The notes under the pieces are model-generated. The model ran no database searches and was not told the DNA's origin. It saw nothing but the letters and a program-made list of their open reading frames with translations. This document shows positions 51,738 through 59,547 of a stretch of 64,000 nucleotides of DNA, piece after piece; the first letter of the stretch is position 1, and every line of letters begins with the position of its first letter. Source of the DNA: Conexibacter sp. CPCC 205762. GTDB taxonomy: Bacteria > Actinomycetota > Thermoleophilia > Solirubrobacterales > Solirubrobacteraceae. The position numbers and the translations under genes are program-made. The stretch is from positions 248,001-312,000 of the forward strand of contig NZ_JAUTDN010000002.1 in NCBI RefSeq assembly GCF_030646155.1. Reading direction: 5' to 3'.

Positions 51738-52571
51738 ATGACAGCAACCGCCACATCGACACCCCTGCTCGAGCTGCGAGGCGTCAGCAAGAGCTTCGGA
51801 GCGGTGCAGGCGCTCTCCGGCGTGGACTTCGACGTCCACGCGGGTGAGGTCGTCGGCCTCGTCGGCGACAACGGCGCCGGCAAGTCGACGCTCGTGAAAG
51901 TCATGTCGGGCATCCACGTGCCCGACGGCGGCGCCTACCTGTTCGAAGGGCAGGAGCGCCACGTCTCGGGCCCGAACGATCCTGCCGGCTTCGGCGTCGC
52001 GACCGTCTACCAGGACCTCGCCCTGTGCGACAACCTCGACGTCGTCGCCAACCTCTTCATCGGCCGGGAGATCGTCTCCAGAGGCCCCGCCGGGCTCGTC
52101 CGCGAGCTCGACGAGCCGGAGATGGAGAAGCGCTCGGCCGACCTGCTGAAGACGTTCTCGATCAACATCCCGTCGGTCCGCTCCGAGGTCGGCACGATGT
52201 CCGGCGGCCAGCGGCAGTCGATCGCGATCGCCCGCGCGCTCGTCGGCGACGCGAAGGTCGTGCTGCTGGACGAGCCGACCGCCGCGCTCGGCGTCGCGCA
52301 GACGGCGCAGGTGCTGGCGCTCGTCAGACGCCTGCGCGAGAGAGGCCTCGGCGTCGTGATCATCTCCCACAACCTCGCCGACGTGTTCGAGGTCTGCGAC
52401 CGCGTCTTCGTGATGCGGCTCGGCAGACGCTCCGGCGTCTACGACGTCGCCGACACGACGCCGGAGGAGATCGTCGGCGCGATCACCGGCGGCCAGGGAA
52501 CCGTCAGAACGCGCGCCGCCGAGGCTGCGCGCGGGGCGGACGCCGCCGCCAGCCAGGAGGGATCCGCATGA
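51738..52571 (+). CDS. Sugar ABC transporter ATP-binding protein, single domain
   Basis: 277 residues from the ATG at 51738 (an in-frame ATG at 51729 is the alternative). Walker A is GDNGAGKSTLV, the signature MSGGQRQSIAIARAL, Walker B VVLLDEPTAALG and the switch IISHNLADVFEVCDR. The family's usual partner (XylG, RbsA) has two ATPase domains in about 500 residues; this one has only one, as in FrcA-type systems. The start overlaps the stop of a six-codon frame at 51721-51741 that has its own GAGGAGAG site, perhaps a coupling leader. It overlaps the permease by 4 bases. Confidence 0.9.
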   Translation: MTATATSTPLLELRGVSKSFGAVQALSGVDFDVHAGEVVGLVGDNGAGKSTLVKVMSGIHVPDGGAYLFEGQERHVSGPNDPAGFGVATVYQDLALCDNLDVVANLFIGREIVSRGPAGLVRELDEPEMEKRSADLLKTFSINIPSVRSEVGTMSGGQRQSIAIARALVGDAKVVLLDEPTAALGVAQTAQVLALVRRLRERGLGVVIISHNLADVFEVCDRVFVMRLGRRSGVYDVADTTPEEIVGAITGGQGTVRTRAAEAARGADAAASQEGSA

Positions 52572-53800
52572 GCGCCACCGCCACCACCGACACCGCGCCG
52601 ACGCCTGCGGGCGGCGACGCTCCCGCCGGGAACGGCAGCCGCTTCGGCTTCATGCAGAGATTCACCCAGGGCGAGCTCGGCTCGGTCCAGGTGATCCTCG
52701 CGCTGATCGTGATCTGGACCGTCTTCACGATCGCCAACGACCGCTTCCTGACGTCGACCAACCTCGTCAACCTGGCGCTGCAGATCGCCGGCATCGGCCT
52801 CATCTCGGTCGGCATCGTGCTGGTCCTGCTGCTCGGCGAGATCGACCTCTCGGTCGGCATCGTCTCCGGCCTCTGCTCGGCGATCATGGCCGTGCTCAAC
52901 GTCCAGCACGGCTGGAACCCGTACCTGGCGATCGCCGCCGCGCTCGTCGCCGGCTGCGCGATCGGGATCTTCCAGGGGACCGTCGTGACCGCCTTCGGGA
53001 TCCCCTCGTTCGTCGTCACGCTCGCCGGCCTGATCGGCTGGCAGGGCGTCCAGCTGTGGGTCCTCGGCGACACCGGCACGGTCAACCTGACCGACCCGAA
53101 GATCGTCGGCCTCGCCGGCACCTTCTACAGAGGCGCGACCGCCTGGATCCTCGGCGCGATCGTCGTCGGCCTGTTCGCGCTCGCCTGTCTCAACGCCCGC
53201 CGGCGGCGGGTCAGAGCCGGCGTTCCGGCCGCCTCGCCGGCGCTCGTCGCCGCGCGTGTGATCGGCGTCGCGATCGTCGTCTTCGGCGTCATCTACGTGC
53301 TGACGCAGGACCGCGGCGTCCCGCTCGCGATCCTGATCCTCGTCGGCTTCTGCGTGCTGTTCGACTACATCGTCCGGCGCACGAAGTTCGGCCGCTACGT
53401 GCTCGCGCTCGGCGGCAACGAGGAGGCGGCGCGGCGCGCCGGCATCCGCATCAAGCAGATCCGCGTGCTGGTCTTCATGATCGCCGGGCTGATGGCGGCC
53501 TGCGGCGGCATCGTGCTCGCCTCGCGCCTGCTCGCGGTCAACCAGGGCTCCGGCGGCAGCGACCTGCTGCTGCTCGCGATCGCCGGCCCGGTGATCGCCG
53601 GCACCTCGCTGTTCGGCGGCCGCGGCACGGTCTGGTCCGCCCTCCTCGGCGCGCTCGTGATCGGCTCGATCTCGAACGGCATGGACCTGCTCGCGTTCCC
53701 CTCCTCGACCAAGAACATGGTCACCGGCGCGGTCCTGCTCGCGGCGGTCGTCGTCGACGCGCTCGCGCGGCAGCGACGGAGAGCGGCCGGGCGGTTGTGA
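52568..53800 (+). CDS. Sugar ABC transporter permease (XylH/RbsC-like)
   Basis: 410 residues with about ten membrane segments of the BPD_transp_2 family. GLISVGIVLVLLLGEIDLSVG is the conserved cytoplasmic-entry block, and GIPSFVVTLAGLIGWQGVQLW and GGNEEAARRAGIRIKQIRVLVFMI are the ATPase-contact and following segments. The extra loop and length fit XylH rather than the shorter RbsC. The ATG overlaps the ATPase stop (ATGA). It completes a ROK-SBP-ATPase-permease operon for uptake of a pentose-like sugar. Confidence 0.92.
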   Translation: MSATATTDTAPTPAGGDAPAGNGSRFGFMQRFTQGELGSVQVILALIVIWTVFTIANDRFLTSTNLVNLALQIAGIGLISVGIVLVLLLGEIDLSVGIVSGLCSAIMAVLNVQHGWNPYLAIAAALVAGCAIGIFQGTVVTAFGIPSFVVTLAGLIGWQGVQLWVLGDTGTVNLTDPKIVGLAGTFYRGATAWILGAIVVGLFALACLNARRRRVRAGVPAASPALVAARVIGVAIVVFGVIYVLTQDRGVPLAILILVGFCVLFDYIVRRTKFGRYVLALGGNEEAARRAGIRIKQIRVLVFMIAGLMAACGGIVLASRLLAVNQGSGGSDLLLLAIAGPVIAGTSLFGGRGTVWSALLGALVIGSISNGMDLLAFPSSTKNMVTGAVLLAAVVVDALARQRRRAAGRL

Positions 53801-53807
53801 CACGCAA

Positions 53808-53865
53808 TTGACAGTGAAGCGTGGCGAGATACACCACAGAACGGGTGGTGTTTCTCCCACGCTTC
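53808..53865 (+). promoter_or_regulatory. Promoter within a long inverted repeat upstream of the methyltransferase
   Basis: TTGACA (53808-53813) and TACACC (53830-53835, 16-bp spacer) form a possible promoter. A 21-22-bp inverted repeat (53816-53837 with 53845-53865, one mismatch and one bulge, 7-base loop) overlaps the -10 and start region. It could be an operator, a 5' RNA hairpin, or the terminator of the sugar-transport operon that ends at 53800. Confidence 0.6.
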
Positions 53866-53880
53866 TGAGATCCTGGCCTG

Positions 53881-54834
53881 GTGTTCAGAGCGTTGCTCGA
53901 ATCTGGCGCACCGATCCTCGCTGACGCGGCGATCGAGACGCGCATCATGTTCGAGACGAGCCTCAAGCTCGATCCTCATCTCCAGGTCGCCGCGCTGCTC
54001 GAGAAGCCGCGCGGGCGACAAGCGCTGCGCGACGTCTACTCGACCTATCTCGACGTCGCGTGGGCGCACGGTCTGCCGCTGGTGACCGGCACGCCGACGT
54101 TCCGCGCCAGCGCTCGCTACGTCGAGCGCGCCGGCGCCGGCGGCGCAGACACCGTCCGGCGGTTGAACGCCGAGGCGGTCGCCTTCCTCAACGAGATCCG
54201 CGACGACGGCGAGCACGAGCCGGTCTTCATCGCCGGGGTCGTCGGCCCGTATGGCGACGCCTACACGCCCGGCGACTGCCTCGGTCACCTCGACGGTGCC
54301 GACTACCACCTCGAGCAGGTGAGAGCGCTGACGGAGGCCGGCGTCGACCTGCTCCACGGGCCGACTTTCCCGTCCGTAGACGAGGCGCACGGCGTCGCGA
54401 TCGCGATGGCGACGACGAAGCTGCCGTACGCGATCGGCTTCACGCTCGACCACCGTGGCCGCGTGCTCGACGGGACGCGCCTGCGCGACGCGATCTCGCG
54501 CATCGACGGCTCGGTCGCGCGCGAGCCCGCCTGGTACGCGGTCACCTGCGTCCATCCGCATGTCGCCCACATCGCGCTCGACGAGCTGGCCTCGACCGGG
54601 CCGCGCGAGCTGGCGCGGCTGAAGGAGTTCAAGGCCAACGGCTCGCGCCTCTCGGCGGTCGCGCTGGCCCAGCTCGACCACCCCGAGAGCGACTCGCCCG
54701 ACGACTTCGGCGAAGCGCTCGACAGACTCGGGCGCGAGTTCGACCTGCAGATCCTCGGCGGCTGCTGCGGCACCGACTCGACCCACCTCGCCGCCCTCGC
54801 CCGCCGGTTGGAGGCGCGGCGGGTGGAGGACTGA
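53881..54834 (+). CDS. Homocysteine S-methyltransferase family protein
   Basis: 317 residues of the zinc-dependent homocysteine methyltransferase barrel. The C-terminal LGGCCGTDSTHLAAL carries the paired zinc cysteines, and a third cysteine lies in AVTCVHPHVAH (about residue 222). The opening ILADAAIETRIMFETSL replaces the usual DGGxGT, so activity on S-methylmethionine or other methyl donors is likely but not certain. The GTG start lies 16 bases after the inverted repeat. It is convergent with a glycosyltransferase pair. Confidence 0.82.
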   Translation: MFRALLESGAPILADAAIETRIMFETSLKLDPHLQVAALLEKPRGRQALRDVYSTYLDVAWAHGLPLVTGTPTFRASARYVERAGAGGADTVRRLNAEAVAFLNEIRDDGEHEPVFIAGVVGPYGDAYTPGDCLGHLDGADYHLEQVRALTEAGVDLLHGPTFPSVDEAHGVAIAMATTKLPYAIGFTLDHRGRVLDGTRLRDAISRIDGSVAREPAWYAVTCVHPHVAHIALDELASTGPRELARLKEFKANGSRLSAVALAQLDHPESDSPDDFGEALDRLGREFDLQILGGCCGTDSTHLAALARRLEARRVED

Positions 54835-54840
54835 GCGGGG

Positions 54841-54861
54841 CGTCGGGCGCATCACCCGACG
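54841..54861. terminator. Hairpin between convergent genes
   Basis: A 7-bp stem CGTCGGG / CCCGACG (54841-54847 with 54855-54861) overlaps the last codons of the minus-strand glycosyltransferase. Confidence 0.45.
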
Positions 54862-55889
54862 GCGCCGGCGCGGCTCCTGCGGCGGCGCAGCGCCTCTTCA
54901 CAGACGCTCTCCCACAAGCGGGCGTTGCCGTCGATCGACTGCGTCGCCGCCCACGCGCTCGCTCTCGCGCTCAGCACGGCGCGCTCCGCGGGGTCGGTGA
55001 AGAGCCGTTCGAGCGCGTCGTACCAGCCGTAGTCCGGGATCAGCTGGCCGCCTTCCGTCTCACCCATCTCCTTGTAGGGGCCGACCGGGGAGGCGAGCCA
55101 CGGCAGGCCGACGGCGGCGTACTCCTTCAGCTTGACGTCGGAACGGGCGCGGTTGAAGGGGATGTCGGAGAGCGGCGCGAGCCCGATGTCCCAGCGCGCG
55201 CAGAGGTCGGGCAGTCTCGCTATCTCCACCCACTCGTAGTGGCGGTAGCGCTCGGCTGGCAGCGGCAGTGCGACACCGGCGCTCTCGACGCGCACGTTCG
55301 GGTGGGCGGCCAGCAGTCTTCTGAGCGCCTTCACGACCGGGACCTTCTTCGCGTCGACTCTGTGCTCACCGCCCGCCACCCAGCCGATCGTGACCTCGTC
55401 GCGCGTTTGTGGCACGCGGGGCGGGCGGACTGCGCCGCTAGACAGGTAGTTGGGAATCACGACCACACGTCTGACGCCCAGTCTCTGGTACTTGCGCGCC
55501 AGCTGTGTCGTGGTTGTCGTCACGACGTCCGCGAGGCGCGCGAGCTGCGCGGTTCTCTGCACCAGCTCCGCGACGCGGCTCTGGCCGATCGCCTTGAAGG
55601 TCGCGCTGTCGCGCGGGAGGTTGGCGAGGTCGTCGTCGGTGTCCCACACGAACGCCGCCCCGCGCGCGATCTCGCGTCTGATCGCGCGGACGTTGTTGAA
55701 CAGCATCCGGTAGCCGAGTATCACGTCGGCGCGCGCCAGCTCCGGCGGGTCGTCGAGCTCGCGCGGCAGGCCACGGCCCGCCGCGGCGCAGACGGCCGTG
55801 CGGTGCCCGAGCTCGGCAAGGCCCTCGATCGGCACGAAGGAACGGTAGTGACGGCAGACGGAGTGTTCGCCGACGGAGACGATCTCCAT
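54852..55889 (-). CDS. Glycosyltransferase, paralogous WDxDD family (member 3)
   Basis: 345 residues: EIVSVGEHSVCRHYRSFVPI, ADVILGYRMLFNNVRAIRREI, FVWDTDDDLANLPRDSATF, IGWVAGGEHRVDAKKVPVVKALRRLL, WDIGLAPLSDIPFNRARSDVKLKEYAAVGLPWLASPVGPY. It is nearly co-linear with the upstream gene at 55889-56920, its likely tandem duplicate. Its ATG overlaps that gene's stop. No transmembrane segment is seen. The family resembles GT4-like enzymes of surface-glycan pathways. Confidence 0.82.
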   Translation of the reverse strand: MEIVSVGEHSVCRHYRSFVPIEGLAELGHRTAVCAAAGRGLPRELDDPPELARADVILGYRMLFNNVRAIRREIARGAAFVWDTDDDLANLPRDSATFKAIGQSRVAELVQRTAQLARLADVVTTTTTQLARKYQRLGVRRVVVIPNYLSSGAVRPPRVPQTRDEVTIGWVAGGEHRVDAKKVPVVKALRRLLAAHPNVRVESAGVALPLPAERYRHYEWVEIARLPDLCARWDIGLAPLSDIPFNRARSDVKLKEYAAVGLPWLASPVGPYKEMGETEGGQLIPDYGWYDALERLFTDPAERAVLSARASAWAATQSIDGNARLWESVCEEALRRRRSRAGAVG

Positions 55890-56920
55890 CAGGCGGCGCT
55901 CCTGCTCGTGCGACGGCGGACCGCCTCCAGGCAGACGTCCTCCCAGATCTGCGCCTGGTGGTCGATCGTCTGCGTCACCGCCCAGGCGTGCGCGTTCGCG
56001 CTGAGCTGCTGGCGGGCGTCGACATCGGTCACGAGTCGATCGAGCGCTTCGAACCACTCGTAGTCGCGGACCAGCCGGCCGCCATGCTCCTCGCCCTTGT
56101 CGCGGTACGGCCCGACCGGGGAGGCGAGCCACGGCAGCGCGACGGTGCCGTACTCCTTCAGCTTCACGTCCGAGCGCGCTCTGTTGAACGGGATGTCCGC
56201 GAGCGGCGCGATACCGATGTCCCAGGTCGCGAGCAGGTTGGGCAGCTGCTTGATGTCGACCCATCTGCGGAAGCGGTAGCGGTCCGCTGGAAGCGCCAGC
56301 GGGACGCCGGCGCTCTCGACGCGGACGTGCGGGTGGACGGTGAGCAGTCTTCTGAGCGCTCTGACGATGGGCACGCGCTTCACGTCGGCCTTGTGCTCGT
56401 GCGCCGCCAGCCAGCCGATCGTGACCGACTCGGTCCCGAATCTTCGTATGACCTGATGCACAGAGCCGCTGGCGAGGAAGTTCGGCACCACGACGACGTG
56501 TTTGGCGCCGAGCCCGCGGTACTTTGCGGCCAGCTGCGGCGAGGTGGTCGTGACGATGTCTGCGAAGCGGGCGATCCGCGCCAATCTCTGTACGACGTCG
56601 GCGACACCTCTGGCTCCCATCCCCTTGAACAGAGGGCCCTCGTGGGGAAGGTTTGCCATGTCGTCGTCGGTGTCCCAGATAAACGCTGCGCCGCTGGCGA
56701 CGGCCCGTCTGACGCTCGCCTCGTTGTTGAACATCATCCGGTACCCGAGGACGACGTCGGCGCCGAGGAGCTGTGCGGGGTTGTCCGCCGACCGCGGGCA
56801 GCCCGGACCGGCAGAGTCGCAGATGGTTATCTCGTGGCCGCGCAGGATCAGCGCCTGCATGGGGACCATCGAGCGGTAGTGGCGGCACACAGAGGGCTCG
56901 CCCACGGAGACGATTCGCAT
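55889..56920 (-). CDS. Glycosyltransferase, paralogous WDxDD family (member 4)
   Basis: 343 residues with the same order of motifs as member 3: VSVGEPSVCRHYRSMVPM, GADVVLGYRMMFNN, FIWDTDDDMANLPHEGPLFKG, IGWLAAHEHKADVKRVPI, WDIGIAPLADIPFNRARSDVKLKEYGTVALPWLASPVGPY. A perfect TATAAT at 56926-56931 (minus strand) lies only five bases before the ATG, so the transcript probably starts at or next to the start codon. It is first in a two-gene unit with member 3. Confidence 0.83.
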   Translation of the reverse strand: MRIVSVGEPSVCRHYRSMVPMQALILRGHEITICDSAGPGCPRSADNPAQLLGADVVLGYRMMFNNEASVRRAVASGAAFIWDTDDDMANLPHEGPLFKGMGARGVADVVQRLARIARFADIVTTTSPQLAAKYRGLGAKHVVVVPNFLASGSVHQVIRRFGTESVTIGWLAAHEHKADVKRVPIVRALRRLLTVHPHVRVESAGVPLALPADRYRFRRWVDIKQLPNLLATWDIGIAPLADIPFNRARSDVKLKEYGTVALPWLASPVGPYRDKGEEHGGRLVRDYEWFEALDRLVTDVDARQQLSANAHAWAVTQTIDHQAQIWEDVCLEAVRRRTSRSAA

Positions 56921-56925
56921 GACCG

Positions 56926-56931
56926 ATTATA
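56926..56931 (-). promoter_or_regulatory. Consensus -10 box, leaderless start of glycosyltransferase member 4
   Basis: TATAAT on the minus strand ends five bases before the ATG at 56920, placing the predicted transcription start at the start codon. No clear -35 is seen. Confidence 0.7.
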
Positions 56932-57023
56932 CTTGATTGAAGAGCGTCGCGTGACCGGCCGCTCGTGCGGCCTCGGACACCTGCCGGCCGCCGATCGCGC
57001 GCTGGTGGGTACCATTGGCCAGG

Positions 57024-57710
57024 ATGCGCGACGACCTGATCGAGACGGTCCGCGGAGAGATCGCGGAGCTGGCGGCCAAACGGCCGAAGCTGCGCGGGGT
57101 CTCGCACCAGTGGGCCGCGGTCGCGGCGGTCGTCGCCGGCGCGCTGCTGGTGTGGAGCGCGCCGGGCGGACGGGCGACGACGGTCGCGGTCGTCTACGCG
57201 GTCTCGCTCGTCGGGCTGTTCGCCGTCAGCGCGGTGTATCACCGCATCACCTGGCGGCCGAACGTTCGCCGCTGGATGCGCCGGCTGGACCACTCGATGA
57301 TCTACGTCTTCATGGCCGGCAGCGCGACGCCGGTCGCGCTGCTCGTCGTCGGCGGCACTCTCGGCACCGTTCTGCTCTGCATCGCCTGGGGCGGTGCGGC
57401 GCTCGGCGTCGCGCTCAACCTCGCCTGGATCGACGCGCCGAGAATGCTGAAGGCGATGGGCTACGTCGCGCTCGGCTGGGTCGGCATCATCGCGCTGCCG
57501 AAGATCGTCTCCGTGCTCGGTCTCGTGCCGACGCTGCTGTTCCTCGTCGGCGGGCTCTTCTACACCGTCGGCGCGATCATCTACGCCAAGCGCCGGCCCG
57601 ACCCGGTGCCGAGAATCTTCGGCTATCACGAGGTCTTCCACGCACTCGTGATTCTCGCCGCCGCCGCGCACTTCGTCGCGGTCGCCGGTTTCGTCGTGCC
57701 GCGCGGCTGA
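57024..57710 (+). CDS. Hemolysin III family membrane protein
   Basis: 228 residues with seven hydrophobic segments of the HlyIII / PAQR family. The metal-binding family residues are in VSAVYHRITW, RLDHSMIYVFMAGS and the C-terminal GYHEVFHALVILAAAAHF. The family is named for a Bacillus hemolysin, but most bacterial members have no proven toxin role and may be hydrolase-like or sensors. The ATG at 57024 lies eight bases after TACCAT (57010-57015). It starts divergently from the glycosyltransferase pair. Confidence 0.88.
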   Translation: MRDDLIETVRGEIAELAAKRPKLRGVSHQWAAVAAVVAGALLVWSAPGGRATTVAVVYAVSLVGLFAVSAVYHRITWRPNVRRWMRRLDHSMIYVFMAGSATPVALLVVGGTLGTVLLCIAWGGAALGVALNLAWIDAPRMLKAMGYVALGWVGIIALPKIVSVLGLVPTLLFLVGGLFYTVGAIIYAKRRPDPVPRIFGYHEVFHALVILAAAAHFVAVAGFVVPRG

Positions 57711-57751
57711 TCTTCCCCGCGGCGCGGCTCGCGTCGGATACGGTCCTCCGC

Positions 57752-58780
57752 ATGAGGATCGGGGGAGCCTTCGAATGGAAGACGAACGTCTTCTACCGCG
57801 CGGTCGGGCCGCTGGAAGCGCTGGGGCGCCGCGGCCACGAGATACGGATCGCGCACACCGACCAGGACGCTGACGTCGGCGCGTTCCACCCGCGGCTGCT
57901 CAGTGGCTGCGACGTCATCCACGGCTACCGCCTGCTCGACGCGGCGCAGGTGAGAGCGGTGCGACGACAGCTCGCGGGCGGGACGGCGTTCGTCTGGGAC
58001 ACCGACGACGACCTCGCCAATCTGCCGGTCGAGAGCCCCGACTACCGCGTCAACGGCGGCCGCAACGCCCGTCGGATCTTCGCTGCGACGGTCGAGATCG
58101 CGCGCCTCGCCGACGTCGTCACGACCTCGACCGAGGCGCTTGCGGAGCGTTACCGGGCCGAGGGGGTCGAACGGATCGAGGTGCTCGGCAATTACCTGCC
58201 GCCGGCCTCGTTCGGCACCCGCCGCGCCGACCACGACGGCGTTGTCGTCGGCTGGCTGGCCGGGCTCGAGCACGGCTCTGAGCTGCCGCGGATCCCGATC
58301 GCGGATGCGCTGCGCCGGATGCTCGAAGAACGGCCCGACGTGCGCGTCGAGAGCATCGGACTCGACCTGAGACTCGGCCACGAGCGCTACACGCGCTACC
58401 CGAAGGTCGAGTTCGTCGACCTCCAGCGGCACATGGCGCGGTGGGACGTCGGGATCGCGCCGCTCTCCGGCATCCCCTTCAACCGCACGCGCTCCGACGT
58501 CAAGCTGAAGGAGTACGCCAGCGTCGGGCTGCCGTGGCTGGCCTCGCCGGTCGGTCCGTACGTCGGGCTCGGGGAGGACGAGGGCGGCCGGCTCGTCGGC
58601 GACGACGGCTGGTACGAGGCGCTGAACGCGCTCGTCGCCAGCAGCCGCGACCGGCGCAAGCTCGGCAAGCGCGCCGCGAAGTGGGCGAAGGGCCAGTCGA
58701 TCGACCGCCACGTCGGGCGATGGGAGGCGGTGCTCGCCGAGGCCGTCGAGCGGCGGGCGCGACGAGGGGCGCTCGTCTGA
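57752..58780 (+). CDS. Glycosyltransferase, paralogous WDxDD family (member 5)
   Basis: 342 residues. MRIGGAFEWKTNVFYRAVGPLEALGRRGHEIRI, CDVIHGYRLLDAAQVRAVRRQL, FVWDTDDDLANLPVESPDYR, VGWLAGLEHGSELPRIPI, and WDVGIAPLSGIPFNRTRSDVKLKEYASVGLPWLASPVGPYVGLG show clear kinship with members 1-4. A TACGGT box (57739-57744) ends seven bases before the ATG, again a leaderless layout. A hairpin overlapping the stop codon separates it from the convergent exported gene. Confidence 0.82.
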   Translation: MRIGGAFEWKTNVFYRAVGPLEALGRRGHEIRIAHTDQDADVGAFHPRLLSGCDVIHGYRLLDAAQVRAVRRQLAGGTAFVWDTDDDLANLPVESPDYRVNGGRNARRIFAATVEIARLADVVTTSTEALAERYRAEGVERIEVLGNYLPPASFGTRRADHDGVVVGWLAGLEHGSELPRIPIADALRRMLEERPDVRVESIGLDLRLGHERYTRYPKVEFVDLQRHMARWDVGIAPLSGIPFNRTRSDVKLKEYASVGLPWLASPVGPYVGLGEDEGGRLVGDDGWYEALNALVASSRDRRKLGKRAAKWAKGQSIDRHVGRWEAVLAEAVERRARRGALV

Positions 58781-58797
58781 CGCGACGGCGCCCCTCG
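58763..58797. terminator. Hairpin between convergent genes
   Basis: A perfect 10-bp stem (58763-58772 with 58788-58797) with a 15-base loop spans the stop codon of the glycosyltransferase gene. Confidence 0.6.
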
Positions 58798-58829
58798 GTA
58801 GTGCTTCAGCTAACTGCGCTGCGTGCTGC

Positions 58830-59441
58830 TCACGGCCCTATGACGATCGGCGGGTTGAGGTTGTACTGGCCCGGGCCCTTGGTCAGGATTAGGCCTGCCG
58901 GGCAGGTGTCGCCCGCGGCCGGCGTCGCGACGAAGGTGCTCGGTAGTAGCTGAGCGGTCGGGTTGCCGTTCTGGATTAGGATCCCGATCGAGCCGGTGAA
59001 TAGGCAGAAGAAGTTGTTCGCCGGGTCGACGATTCTGAAGCGGACGTTTAGGAACGTGAATAGCGCTCCCGTCGGGTTCGGTAGGTTTAGCACGGCCGTG
59101 AGGGCTATCGTCCACGGCCCGGCCGACGACGTTAGCGGGCCGACTAGCGGCTGGATCGTCACGCCCGGCTCGTTGCAGGTGACCTGCGCACCGAAGATGC
59201 CGCCGATCGCTCTTAGCGCGGTCGTTAGCGGTATCTGCGGGACTAGGATCTGGCCCTGGAGCCGCCAGATGCAGGTGTAGGTTCTGCCGGTCGACTGCAC
59301 GACCAGCGTCTGTAGGGTGATCCCGTTGGCGTTTATCGGGCCGACTGGATTTATCGTCACCGCCGAGGCGGAGACCGCGCTGAGCGCAACCGTCAGCGCA
59401 GCGAGAGCGCCGAGCAGCAGCGCTCGCATGCTGGTGGACAT
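58830..59441 (-). CDS. Orphan small exported four-cysteine protein with CTA-rich coding
   Basis: A 203-residue protein with a signal peptide (MSTSMRALLLGALAALTVAL, cleavage near SASA at about residue 27). The mature opening VTINPVGPINANGITLQTLV and four cysteines (YTCIW, VTCNE, FFCLF, DTCPA) relate it distantly to the small exported genes of blocks A and B. AAGGGGAAAA precedes the ATG. In the mature region 15 of 20 leucine codons are CTA, while all six in the signal peptide are CTG or CTC. It stands alone, without a propeller or four-repeat partner. Function unknown. Confidence 0.83.
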   Translation of the reverse strand: MSTSMRALLLGALAALTVALSAVSASAVTINPVGPINANGITLQTLVVQSTGRTYTCIWRLQGQILVPQIPLTTALRAIGGIFGAQVTCNEPGVTIQPLVGPLTSSAGPWTIALTAVLNLPNPTGALFTFLNVRFRIVDPANNFFCLFTGSIGILIQNGNPTAQLLPSTFVATPAAGDTCPAGLILTKGPGQYNLNPPIVIGP

Positions 59442-59547
59442 CGTTCATTTTCCCCTTTGCGTGCCGGCGCCCCGGTAGGCGCCGACGGTCGCTTGAACAC
59501 GATGCCGTCGACGGCGGCGCGAGCCTACCAGACCATAAATAAGTGTG

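Noticed and set aside
54852..57671. A 939-codon minus-strand open frame spanning two glycosyltransferases and the hemolysin III region
   Set aside because: Only its last 345 codons match a family; the upstream part is antisense or out of frame with better-supported genes.
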